NCBI GenBank assembly: GCA_007123985.1
Contig: SLGA01000311.1
Span: 1 to 8,274, forward strand
Reading direction: 5' to 3'
Source of the DNA: Balneolaceae bacterium
GTDB lineage: Bacteria > Bacteroidota > Rhodothermia > Balneolales > Balneolaceae
Length of the DNA: 8,274 bases
The notes under the pieces are model-generated. The model was not told the origin of the DNA and made no database searches. It was given only the letters and a program-made list of their open reading frames with translations. Below are positions 1 to 7,327 of this stretch, piece by piece. Position 1 is the stretch's first letter, and the number at the start of each line of letters is the position of its first letter. The position numbers and the translations under genes were made by a program.

Positions 1-139
1 CTGTTACAAAAATCTGATCGCCCATTGCCAGTACTGCACCAAAAGGAGTTTTTTCTGTCTTAGCGATATCAATGGCAGCTTGCATTAGTTTGGTATCGGG
101 AGTTACATCACCGCCATTAAAATGATTGCTATCAATCAT
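1..139 (-). CDS. Cytidine/guanine deaminase-family protein (nucleoside deaminase), 5' end only
   Basis: This is the first 46 codons of a gene that continues past the left edge. The translation begins MIDSNHFNGG and carries a helix (residues about 17-29, KLMQAAIDIAKTE) followed by TPFGAVLAMGDQI. That pattern of an N-terminal helix, then PFGAV and a beta strand, is typical of small zinc-dependent deaminases of the CMP/dCMP and guanine/cytosine deaminase family (TadA/GuaD-like). The zinc and proton-shuttle motifs (HAE and PCxxC) would lie beyond the window, so substrate cannot be decided. The ATG (139-137) overlaps the stop codon of the upstream dipeptidyl peptidase as ATGA, so the two are probably translationally coupled and co-transcribed. 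No Shine-Dalgarno sequence is visible. The family call rests on a short segment; guanine deaminase, cytosine deaminase and tRNA adenosine deaminase all remain possible. Confidence 0.72.
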   Translation of the reverse strand, partial: MIDSNHFNGGDVTPDTKLMQAAIDIAKTEKTPFGAVLAMGDQIFVT

Positions 140-2373
140 TTCAAATGCCTGTTCAGGAAATTGGTATAAACCCGGTGCAGCAACAGGTAACTCTGCTGGT
201 TGTAGGCCACACCGTGGGCGCCGGGCGGGTAGATCCGCACATCCACATCTTTGCCTGCATTGGTAAATGCGGTTAGCATCTGCATCGTGTTTTGAATGTG
301 TACATTTTCATCCATGGATGAGTGTACCACCAGCATATTATCCTGCAGGCGCTGCGCATGTGCCATTACAGAGCTGCTGCGATAATTTTCATAATTCTCT
401 TCCAGCAAACCCATGTAGCGTTCGGTATAGATGGTATCGTACAGGCGCCAATCGGTTACAGGAGCCGCCACAATTCCTGCTTTAAAAACACGCGGATGCA
501 ACACCATGGTTAAGGCAGCCATATAGCCGCCATAGCTGTGTCCCCGAATAGCCATCCGGTTTCCATCAATCCAGTCGTAACCGGAAAGGTAGCGGGCTGT
601 TTCGGCAAAATCGTACGCCTCTTTTTCACCAAGGTTCAGATAAACGGATTTTTCAAAATCCCGTCCGTAACCGCCGTTTCCACGATTATTTACATTAGCA
701 ATTACAAACCCGTTCTGCGCAAGGTACTGAAACCATGCATTCGACTCGAACTGGTTGTACACGCCCTGAGAACTCGGGCCGCCGTAAATCATCAGTATAA
801 GCGGATAGCTTTTTTCTTCATCAAAATCGGGCGGTTTAATCAAAAAGCCATCCAGGTCCTGCCCGTCTGATGTGGTAAACGTGAAGAGTTCTCGCGGAGC
901 ATATACATAGCGATTTTTGTACTCTTTTACGCCCTCATTGTCCACAAGGGTTTTAAGCAATTCACCACCATTTTCTGTTGTTCGTATTTCTACCTGCGTT
1001 GGGGTGCTCACGTTCGACCACGTATCAATAAAAAAGCGCCCATCGGGACCCATACTGAAGGAGTGGCGGCCGGGCTCTTCCGTGTATCGAGCTTTGCCGG
1101 AACCATCGAACCGGATGGAATAAAGATGCCGCTCGAGCGGGCTCTCTTCAGTTGACTCATAATAGATCCTGCCCTGCTCAGAGTTTACAGCAAACACATT
1201 GGTTACCTGCCAGTTACCTGAAGTTACCTGATTAATAAGCTCGCCGCTGTAATCGTACCGATACAAATGTTTGAAGCCATCCCGATCAGAAATCCAGAGA
1301 AATTCCTGCCTGTCATCCGGAAAGAAAAAGTAGTGATCAATTCCGGCAAAAAAGTCAAATACGTCAATCCAGCCATCATCTGATATCTCCTCCATGATCA
1401 TCTCTCCGCTGCCATCGATTACATCATGAAAAAACAATTTCAGGTGATTTTGCTGGCGGTTCATCCATACTACGGCAAGTTCTGCGGGGTTTGAGGTCCA
1501 GTAGAGCCGGGGAATTAATCCGTTGCCAATGTCGATATCCATCCAAGTGGTTTCATGCGATTCGAGATCAATCACACCAATTTTTACGTATGGATTCTCT
1601 TCACCAACTTTGGGATAGGGTATGTCGGTATATTCGGGATATGTTCCCTCAAAATCGGTTGATACAAATCGCTTTACATGCCGTTCATCCGATTGCCAGA
1701 ATGCGATATAGCGGCTATCGGCCGACCAGCTCCACGCCTGAACCAAGCCAAATTCCTCTTCATACACCCATCCAAATCGCCCGTTGAAGAAGTGATCTTT
1801 TGCATCGAATGTAAGTTGGGTTTCTTCACCGGTGTTCAGATCGAAAACAAACATTTCTCCGTCCCGGTGGTAAGCCACTTTTTGTCCATCCGGTGAAAGT
1901 TCAGCTGTAAACGCCTGCTCAACAATTTTTTCGATGGTATTCGCTTCGAGGGAGTAGTAGTAATAATCGGCCGTACCGGAGTAGCGATAAATGGGAACAA
2001 AATCGGCTTGAAAAACGAGAAACCGGAAATCGGCTGACCACTGAAATGAGCGAAAATAGAACGGATCTTCACTATCCGGAAATGTGTAATCAGACGTGTC
2101 AAAAATCAGCTCATCCTCATCGGTTGCTGGATCATATGCACGAATCTGAATATCTCCGGTTTGAAAATTCTGCTCCATGTATGAGAAGCGATCACCTCCC
2201 TCAATCCACGTTACATTCTGAGGCCCTTGTTCCCCGGCAAGATTACCTGCGGAAAAGAGTGCATGTTGCAGGCTTTGATACTCTTGAAGAGCCTGTGCAT
2301 TTACTTGAGTTGAAAGCAGAAATAAGAGTAGAGTAAGCAATAAAGAAAACGAACGAGAAATATTTGGGCGCAT
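136..2373 (-). CDS. Secreted dipeptidyl peptidase IV-like serine peptidase (family S9B)
   Basis: Predicted to remove Xaa-Pro dipeptides from peptide N-termini in the periplasm or outside the cell. The frame is open to 2472, but I choose ATG 2373 (745 residues): it opens directly on a signal peptide (MRPNISRSF, a Leu-rich core, cleavage near VNA/QA, residue 26), while the preceding 33 residues look unlike the family. Numbering from this start: an eight-bladed beta-propeller domain spans roughly 100-450 and holds GWVYEEE (201-207), the S9B signature whose paired Glu residues bind the substrate amino terminus. The alpha/beta-hydrolase domain follows (about 520-745) with YGGP (oxyanion Tyr530), GHSYGG (nucleophile Ser613), Asp688 in SSMDENVH and His720 in GAHGV, so the triad is complete. 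Length fits family members (700-750). The usual HGxxDDNVH reads HSSMDENVH here. It is followed with a 4-base overlap by a deaminase gene. Prolyl tripeptidyl peptidase is an alternative specificity. Confidence 0.93.
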   Translation of the reverse strand: MRPNISRSFSLLLTLLLFLLSTQVNAQALQEYQSLQHALFSAGNLAGEQGPQNVTWIEGGDRFSYMEQNFQTGDIQIRAYDPATDEDELIFDTSDYTFPDSEDPFYFRSFQWSADFRFLVFQADFVPIYRYSGTADYYYYSLEANTIEKIVEQAFTAELSPDGQKVAYHRDGEMFVFDLNTGEETQLTFDAKDHFFNGRFGWVYEEEFGLVQAWSWSADSRYIAFWQSDERHVKRFVSTDFEGTYPEYTDIPYPKVGEENPYVKIGVIDLESHETTWMDIDIGNGLIPRLYWTSNPAELAVVWMNRQQNHLKLFFHDVIDGSGEMIMEEISDDGWIDVFDFFAGIDHYFFFPDDRQEFLWISDRDGFKHLYRYDYSGELINQVTSGNWQVTNVFAVNSEQGRIYYESTEESPLERHLYSIRFDGSGKARYTEEPGRHSFSMGPDGRFFIDTWSNVSTPTQVEIRTTENGGELLKTLVDNEGVKEYKNRYVYAPRELFTFTTSDGQDLDGFLIKPPDFDEEKSYPLILMIYGGPSSQGVYNQFESNAWFQYLAQNGFVIANVNNRGNGGYGRDFEKSVYLNLGEKEAYDFAETARYLSGYDWIDGNRMAIRGHSYGGYMAALTMVLHPRVFKAGIVAAPVTDWRLYDTIYTERYMGLLEENYENYRSSSVMAHAQRLQDNMLVVHSSMDENVHIQNTMQMLTAFTNAGKDVDVRIYPPGAHGVAYNQQSYLLLHRVYTNFLNRHLK

Positions 2374-2491
2374 ATAGTCAAAAAATATGATTTGATACAG
2401 TATGTAAGCGGATGAAAGAAGTGTATTTGAAATACAGTTCCAAAGGTTTACCGATTGATAACGGGCAACCATATTAATCGTTATACATCAA

Positions 2492-2506
2492 AACATGAAC
2501 CATGTT
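2492..2506. promoter_or_regulatory. 15-base dyad upstream of the dipeptidyl peptidase
   Basis: AACATG-AAC-CATGTT is a perfect inverted repeat with 6-base arms and a 3-base centre. It lies about 120 bases before the peptidase start, in the 219-base gap behind the ATPase gene. The layout suits a dimeric repressor or activator site, but I see no convincing promoter boxes around it and no regulator gene nearby. A dyad this short could also be chance. Confidence 0.25.
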
Positions 2507-2592
2507 CTGAGATATAAATCCGCATAAACGTATAATGTACAAAACAGAAATGAATATCTGCTGAAATGGTTAGAAACAACAAACTGCCGGCC

Positions 2593-4509
2593 TCACCCGC
2601 CTTTACGCAACAATCGTAAACCATTTAAAACCACCAGCAATGTACTGCCTTCATGGCCAATAACCCCGGCAGTAAGCGGAAGATCAATTAGAAAAACCCC
2701 CGCCAGAAGCATCACAATAACTGCTAAGCTGAACGAGATATTTTGCCAAACCACCCGCCGTGCTTTTCTTGTAAGCCAGAGCATATAGGGAATTTTTTCG
2801 AGGTCATCGCCCATTAAAACCACATCTGCCGTTTCCAGTGCCACATCGGTACCTGCTGCCCCCATGGCAATTCCCAGATGGCTCAATGCAAGTGCAGGTG
2901 CATCATTCACGCCGTCTCCTACCATAGCTACCGTACCTGTTTTCTTGAGCCGGTTCAGAACCTCAACTTTCTGTTCGGGCAGCAGATCAGCATGAATTTC
3001 ATCGATCCACAAATCACCCGCGATAGCTTGTGCAACATCTGCGTTATCTCCTGTAAGCATCACAATTTTCCTGATACCCATTTTACGAAGCTTCACAATT
3101 GTTTTTTTTGATTGCGGCCGAACTTTGTCCGCGAGGGCAATCAACCCAATCGGCACATTCTGTTCTGCCACAAAAACAACCGTATTACCGAGCTTTCGAA
3201 GTTCTTCGGCTTTTTTCCGAATGCTCTTACTCCAGCCTTCAATCTGTTTTGTAAACATTTTAAGGTTGCCAACAGCTACTTGTTTCCCGTTAATTTCTGC
3301 CTCAACTCCCTGCCCGGGAATAGCTTTCATGTTCTCTGCTTTGAATGGTTCTGCATGGGTCTCATTTGCAAATTTCATGATGGCCTCTGCAAGGTGATGC
3401 TCGGAATATTGCTCGCAACCGGCTGCTACAGCTATCAGGTATTTTTTTGATTCTTCGTCTGTAGAGAAACGATCCGTTTTGGCATCATACGCGATCAGGT
3501 CGGTTACTTCCGGTTTGCCTTTGGTTAGAGTTCCGGTTTTGTCAAATGCAATGGTATCGATCCCCACGGCCTGTTCTACATAAGCACCTCCCTTAAAGAG
3601 CACACCATTTTTTGCACCATTTGCAATAGCTGAGATTATAGATGCCGGCGTGCTGATAATCAGTGCACAGGGAGATGCCACCACAAGAACAGTCATAGCG
3701 CGATAGAATGTGGAGTCGAACTCGTGGCCAAGGAAAAGCCATGGAATAAATATCAACCCTAAAACAGCTACTACCACACTAATGGCGTATCGTGGTTCAA
3801 ATGTATCGAGCAGTCGCTGGGTTTTAGCACGGTTTTTTTGTGCACTCTCCACAAGATCAATAATCTTGGCAACGGTTGTATCTTTTGCCGGTTTGGTAAC
3901 TTTAAGCTCAATTACCCCGTTTTCATTGAGGGTGGCAGCAAAAACTGAGTCGCCAATTTCTTTTGTAACCGGAATACTCTCGCCGGTTATCGCAGATTGA
4001 TCTACTGTAGTCTGCCCTTTCAGAATTTCACCATCAATAGGTATATACTCCCCCGGTTTTACAAGTACTGTGTCGCCAACCTTAAGCTGCTCGATCGGTG
4101 TAAGCTTTTCGGTACCGTCGGGCTTTATCAGCAAACCCTGAGAGGGGCGTAATTTTAAAAGAGAATGGATGGCATTACGGCTCTTACCCAATGCATAGCT
4201 TTCCAGTGCACCACTCAAAGAGAAGAGAAAAAGCAGAATGGCACCTTCAATCCATTCTCCCAGAACGGCCGCTCCCAGTGCCGCGGCTATCATTAAAAAG
4301 TCGATATTGAGCTCAAAATTCCGAAGGTGCTCAATGGTTTCTTTAAATCCATGATACCCCCCGGAGATATAGGCAATCACATAAAATATAACAGCGAGAT
4401 TTTCCGGCAGCAGCACTGAATAATCTGCCAAAGCACCCAGAAGAATTGATACCAGGCAGATGGCAGTTAACGGTATTTGCCCCGACTCGTGATCGTGATT
4501 GTGTCCCAT
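2593..4509 (-). CDS. P1B-4 type heavy-metal exporting ATPase (Co/Zn/Fe class)
   Basis: A 638-residue inner-membrane pump that would use ATP to export divalent transition metals. Visible motifs in order: a His-rich start (MGHNHDHESG); membrane segments near 12-30, 37-51, 69-84 and 86-103; the actuator TGES (175-178); the metal-site segment with SPC (279-281); phosphorylation motif DKTGTLTKG (Asp323); nucleotide-binding HHLAEAI (371-377); TGDN (486-489); GDGVNDAPAL (531-540); and a last helix with HEGST (619-623). SPC together with HEGST defines subgroup P1B-4 (CoaT, ZosA, PfeT, CtpD), as opposed to CPC-bearing copper and ZntA-type zinc pumps. As in that subgroup, there is no N-terminal HMA domain. 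The usual HP dipeptide of the nucleotide domain is HH here, retaining the adenine-contacting His. The start lies 10 bases after the mutase stop, so the two are probably co-transcribed; no Shine-Dalgarno is seen. Exact metal cannot be told: Co, Zn and Fe(II) are all known for the group. Confidence 0.93.
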   Translation of the reverse strand: MGHNHDHESGQIPLTAICLVSILLGALADYSVLLPENLAVIFYVIAYISGGYHGFKETIEHLRNFELNIDFLMIAAALGAAVLGEWIEGAILLFLFSLSGALESYALGKSRNAIHSLLKLRPSQGLLIKPDGTEKLTPIEQLKVGDTVLVKPGEYIPIDGEILKGQTTVDQSAITGESIPVTKEIGDSVFAATLNENGVIELKVTKPAKDTTVAKIIDLVESAQKNRAKTQRLLDTFEPRYAISVVVAVLGLIFIPWLFLGHEFDSTFYRAMTVLVVASPCALIISTPASIISAIANGAKNGVLFKGGAYVEQAVGIDTIAFDKTGTLTKGKPEVTDLIAYDAKTDRFSTDEESKKYLIAVAAGCEQYSEHHLAEAIMKFANETHAEPFKAENMKAIPGQGVEAEINGKQVAVGNLKMFTKQIEGWSKSIRKKAEELRKLGNTVVFVAEQNVPIGLIALADKVRPQSKKTIVKLRKMGIRKIVMLTGDNADVAQAIAGDLWIDEIHADLLPEQKVEVLNRLKKTGTVAMVGDGVNDAPALALSHLGIAMGAAGTDVALETADVVLMGDDLEKIPYMLWLTRKARRVVWQNISFSLAVIVMLLAGVFLIDLPLTAGVIGHEGSTLLVVLNGLRLLRKGG

Positions 4510-4519
4510 CGCATTCTAA

Positions 4520-5938
4520 TTAGAGCAATATTTCGGGTTCATTGAGCAACTTGATTGTACCGTTCACAAGATTTTCCGCCAATTTTCTGTCGGTGGCCTC
4601 GGCGTAAATTCTCAAAACCGGCTCTGTACCTGATTGGCGCACCAATAACCATGACCCGTCCTCAAGAGTGTGTTTAATCCCATCGGTCATATCCCAGCCG
4701 ATTACTTTTTTTCCCGCTATCTCGGTAAGTTTTTTATCATTGCAAAAACGGATCATCCCCTGTTTCTTTGCATCATCGGTCTGCACATCCCTTCGATAGT
4801 ATTCATGATTTCCGAACTCATCAAAAAGTTCCTGTACGAGACTGCTCAGAGACGTTCCTGATTTCACAATCATCTCTGTAATTAACAGGCCGATATAAAT
4901 GCCGTCTCTCTCCGGCAGGTGGCCTTTTGCCGAAACACCCCCTGACTCTTCACCCCCCACGAGTACATCACCCTTAATGATTTTTTCCGCAACGTATTTA
5001 AATCCAATTGGAGTAGTTTCTAAGGGTAAACCATACGCTTTCGCTTGTTTATTGAGCATATCAGTTGTGGAAAAAGTCTTTATAATGGTACCTGACAACC
5101 CCTTCTCATGAACCAGGTATTTTGCGAGCAGGCTCAGTATCATGTGTGAACTTACAAATGCGCCATTCTCATCAACTATCCCAATGCGGTCGGCATCCCC
5201 GTCATTTGCAATACCCAGCGAGCAACCATTCTTTATTACAAATGCGGAAAGATCGGTCATGTTTTGCTCCATCGGTTCAGGAGCTTTACCACCAAACAGT
5301 GGATCTCTATTCGCATGAATCTCCTTAACCCGGTCTCCGAGCAATCGCTTCAATAATCCGCTTCCGCTTCCATGCATCGGATCGTGGCCAATCTTCAAAC
5401 CACTATCATTAATGGAATCAATATCAATCCGTTTACGAATCACATTCAGGTATCCCTCTGCAAAGTCCATTTCACGTATCAGCCCAAGCTTTTTAAGGTT
5501 GTTAAATGGCCTTACTACAAGCGGACTTTTAATTTTTTGCAGCTTCTCTTCAACACCATCAATTTGTTCGGGAGAGGCGGAACCTCCAAACGGGGCCTTG
5601 ATTTTAAACCCATTGTAAACCGGCGGATTATGACTTGCTGTTATAACAATTCCGGTTGCATCGTAGTGTTTTGCCGCCCAGCTGATAACCGGTGTGGCTA
5701 CAATTGAATCTGAAATGCGCACAGGCAAACCGCACTCTGCAAAAACCGAGGCTGCGTGTTCAGCAAATTCCCTGCTTAAAAAGCGGGCATCATACCCGAT
5801 AACAACACCATTTTTTGTGATTTTTTCATCCAAAATCCAGGATGCCGCTGCCTGAGACACGATATTGAGATTTTCAAATGTGAATCCATCTGCAATGATT
5901 GCGCGCCAGCCGTCAGTTCCAAATTTAATAGGGGTCAT
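4520..5938 (-). CDS. Phosphoglucomutase/phosphomannomutase family protein
   Basis: A cytoplasmic alpha-D-phosphohexomutase that interconverts hexose 1- and 6-phosphates, feeding nucleotide-sugar and envelope polymer synthesis or glycogen turnover. The frame is open to ATG 6025, but I choose ATG 5938 (472 residues) because family members begin a few residues before the KFGTDGWR motif and the preceding 29 residues look unrelated. Numbering from this start: KFGTDGWR (5-12); catalytic phosphoserine loop TASHNPP (Ser102); metal loop DGDADR (Asp246, Asp248, Asp250); sugar-binding GGEESGG (328-334); phosphate-binding RQSGTEP (434-440) in the C-terminal domain. All four canonical domains are represented and the length is typical. 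Phosphoglucosamine mutase (GlmM) is less likely because of the length and the TDGWR opening. Glucose versus mannose preference cannot be decided. It is the first gene of a minus-strand group and is divergent from the porin. Confidence 0.92.
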   Translation of the reverse strand: MTPIKFGTDGWRAIIADGFTFENLNIVSQAAASWILDEKITKNGVVIGYDARFLSREFAEHAASVFAECGLPVRISDSIVATPVISWAAKHYDATGIVITASHNPPVYNGFKIKAPFGGSASPEQIDGVEEKLQKIKSPLVVRPFNNLKKLGLIREMDFAEGYLNVIRKRIDIDSINDSGLKIGHDPMHGSGSGLLKRLLGDRVKEIHANRDPLFGGKAPEPMEQNMTDLSAFVIKNGCSLGIANDGDADRIGIVDENGAFVSSHMILSLLAKYLVHEKGLSGTIIKTFSTTDMLNKQAKAYGLPLETTPIGFKYVAEKIIKGDVLVGGEESGGVSAKGHLPERDGIYIGLLITEMIVKSGTSLSSLVQELFDEFGNHEYYRRDVQTDDAKKQGMIRFCNDKKLTEIAGKKVIGWDMTDGIKHTLEDGSWLLVRQSGTEPVLRIYAEATDRKLAENLVNGTIKLLNEPEILL

Positions 5939-6019
5939 AAATTTCGTCTTACAATTCAGTTTCTTTATTTTCTCCTGATCAGAAAAGTACGGTAACCTAA
6001 TCTTTATATCTAATTCCCC

Positions 6020-6035
6020 AGGCATGATCTTGCCT
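6020..6035. promoter_or_regulatory. Operator-like palindrome in the divergent intergenic region
   Basis: AGGCATGATCTTGCCT is a 16-base dyad with a single mismatched inner pair. Its right half contains TTGCCT, the putative -35 box of the porin promoter, so a bound dimer could block that promoter. A second, wider inverted pair flanks it: CGGTAAC (5990-5996) and GTTACCG (6044-6050). If the mutase really began at 6025, the dyad would overlap its first codons, which is a further reason to prefer the internal start. Confidence 0.3.
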
Positions 6036-6058
6036 CTTTTTATGTTACCGTCTAAAAT
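6030..6058 (+). promoter_or_regulatory. Putative sigma70-like promoter of the porin
   Basis: TTGCCT (6030-6035) and TAAAAT (6053-6058) are separated by exactly 17 bases and lie 24 bases before the porin GTG codon. This fits the classical -35/-10 layout and would leave a leader of roughly 15-20 bases. It does not match the TAnnTTTG form common in Bacteroidota, so it remains tentative. Confidence 0.35.
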
Positions 6059-6081
6059 CTTTATTCAAATACATACTAACC

Positions 6082-7101
6082 GTGATAAGACGATACGCTT
6101 TAGGAATAGCATCGATTCTATTTTTTATATGTTCATTACCATTAACTGCACAACAACAGGAACCACTTGCCGACAGGCTTGAAGAGCGACTAAAAACCGA
6201 CATTTTCAATCTGGGATTCTTACTGCAGGCTGAGGGTGTTTTCTCTTTTGATGATGATGATTTCAATAGCGGCAGACAGTTTGATCTTGGTGCAACTCGT
6301 CTTGATATAAGAGGTAACATTGATAATGGATTTCTCTACAGGTTGCAGCTCGATTTTCGCCGTCAAACCAGTGTGCTTGATGCACAGGTAGGATACCGTT
6401 TTTCCGATAATATGCGAATAATTGCCGGGGCTTTTAAACCCTTTCTCAGTGCAGATCTTGATCCAAGCCCCGGAGATACGGACTTCATGAACCGTGCCCG
6501 GCAAGTAGGTGCTATGATGAACTCGAGAGAGATCGGGTTGACTCTTCTGGGTGAACCGGGAAATTTCAACTATCGTATAGGTCTCTATAATGGTACCGGA
6601 CTTGCCAGAAATAATGACAACCGTTTTATGTACACTGCTCGCTTCGGCTACACAACCCACCTGAACGGCGGCGCCCTTGAACTTGGCTTTAACGGCGCTT
6701 ATGACGAAACCAGAATGAACAATGTTGGCAATACAGGGCTTGTCTCGATGGGAAACAGAGTACTTTACGGAGGGTTTATTAAACTCGATACTTCTACCAT
6801 TTTTGGCACAGCTGAAATTCTTCAAACAAAGTTTGATGCACAGAATTTTGGGGGCAATGAAGAGACGATCACCGGATTCTATGCCACCCTGGGAAGTAAT
6901 GTCTCTTCTAAAGATCAGCTTCTTATACGGTGGGATTATCTCGATTTCGATCTGAGAGATGACTCCTCTGATCTGATTACTGCGGGGTGGAATCATCAGG
7001 CTACAAGACTCATCAGCTTTCAGCTGAATTTACTGGCTCTTCTTGATGATGATGAGGATACTCAATTTGGAGTTTCCGGAGTGATGCAGTTCCAGTTTTA
7101 G
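6082..7101 (+). CDS. Outer-membrane porin, phosphate-selective porin O/P type
   Basis: A 339-residue beta-barrel protein predicted to form a diffusion channel in the outer membrane. It begins with GTG at 6082, chosen because the frame starts directly with a signal peptide (MIRRYALG, hydrophobic core, LTA/QQ cleavage after residue 23). The mature protein shows alternating amphipathic strands: LGATRLDIRG and FLYRLQLDF (69-92), then IIAGAFKPF (113-121), a conserved loop-like stretch DTDFMNRARQ (132-141), SREIGLTLLG (148-157) and YRIGLYNGTG (164-173). This order resembles the O/P porins (OprP/OprO family). It ends MQFQF with a terminal Phe, the outer-membrane assembly signal. Acidic runs FDDDD (56-60) and DDDED (322-326) are notable, and anion selectivity should not be assumed because the lysine ladder of OprP is not visible. 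No Shine-Dalgarno is seen. The gene is divergent from the mutase and followed by a strong hairpin. Confidence 0.82.
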   Translation: MIRRYALGIASILFFICSLPLTAQQQEPLADRLEERLKTDIFNLGFLLQAEGVFSFDDDDFNSGRQFDLGATRLDIRGNIDNGFLYRLQLDFRRQTSVLDAQVGYRFSDNMRIIAGAFKPFLSADLDPSPGDTDFMNRARQVGAMMNSREIGLTLLGEPGNFNYRIGLYNGTGLARNNDNRFMYTARFGYTTHLNGGALELGFNGAYDETRMNNVGNTGLVSMGNRVLYGGFIKLDTSTIFGTAEILQTKFDAQNFGGNEETITGFYATLGSNVSSKDQLLIRWDYLDFDLRDDSSDLITAGWNHQATRLISFQLNLLALLDDDEDTQFGVSGVMQFQF

Positions 7102-7109
7102 CATGAAGT

Positions 7110-7141
7110 AAAAAAAAACCGGCAGTGCATTCACTGCCGGT
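7110..7141. terminator. Intrinsic terminator hairpin after the porin
   Basis: ACCGGCAGTG (7118-7127) pairs perfectly with CACTGCCGGT (7132-7141) around a CATT loop. It begins 16 bases after the porin stop codon. A run of nine A (7110-7118) precedes it, giving an ideal T-tract when read on the minus strand; on the plus strand only TCTTGT follows. It probably ends the porin message and also blocks antisense transcription coming from the right. Confidence 0.7.
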
Positions 7142-7259
7142 CTTGTAAGTATCTGAAGATTCTTTTGATGAAATCCTCAGAATCCTTAACCCCACCCTAA
7201 GATAATCGAATTAACCGAAAAAAAAACAGGCTGAATTTGAAAGAACGGATACCAAATTT

Positions 7260-7291
7260 GTTGTATCTCGTTTTAAAAGCTTGTAATTTTG
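7260..7291 (+). promoter_or_regulatory. Bacteroidota-type promoter for the tRNA
   Basis: TAATTTTG (7284-7291) matches the TAnnTTTG -7 element of Bacteroidota, and GTTG (7260-7263) sits 20 bases before it in the place of the -33 TTTG element. Transcription would start near 7297-7300, about 30 bases ahead of the tRNA. No better candidate is seen between the porin terminator and the tRNA. Confidence 0.5.
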
Positions 7292-7296
7292 GAATC

Positions 7297-7312
7297 TTTG
7301 ATAATTATCAAA
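7297..7312. repeat. Perfect 16-base palindrome at the tRNA promoter start site
   Basis: TTTGATAATTATCAAA is identical to its own reverse complement. It begins six bases after the predicted -7 element and ends 15 bases before the tRNA. It could be a dimeric regulator site covering the transcription start, or it could form a weak AT-rich hairpin in the tRNA precursor. AT-rich composition raises the chance of coincidence. Confidence 0.35.
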
Positions 7313-7327
7313 TTAACAAATCATAAA

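Noticed and set aside
5939..6025. Mutase start at ATG 6025 with 29 extra residues
   Set aside because: The added residues do not resemble the family, which begins just before the KFGTDGWR motif; the longer form would also overlap the operator-like dyad and the putative porin promoter.
136..6025. A defence, biosynthetic or otherwise novel multi-gene system in the minus-strand group
   Set aside because: All members belong to well-known families with intact housekeeping motifs, and nothing links them into a new system beyond gene adjacency.
6020..6040. AGGCA/TGCCT hairpin followed by CTTTTTAT as a plus-strand intrinsic terminator
   Set aside because: The stem has only five base pairs, no plus-strand gene ends upstream of it, and it lies in a divergent promoter region where an operator is more likely.
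6220..6996. A 258-codon minus-strand open frame antisense to the porin
   Set aside because: It lies wholly within the porin gene, its translation lacks domain-like features, and the porin frame shows signal peptide, beta strands and a terminal Phe. It is a shadow frame.
7013..7195. A 60-codon minus-strand frame crossing the porin end and the hairpin
   Set aside because: It runs through the terminator stem and the porin 3' end, and has low-complexity translation from these elements, so it is unlikely to be coding.
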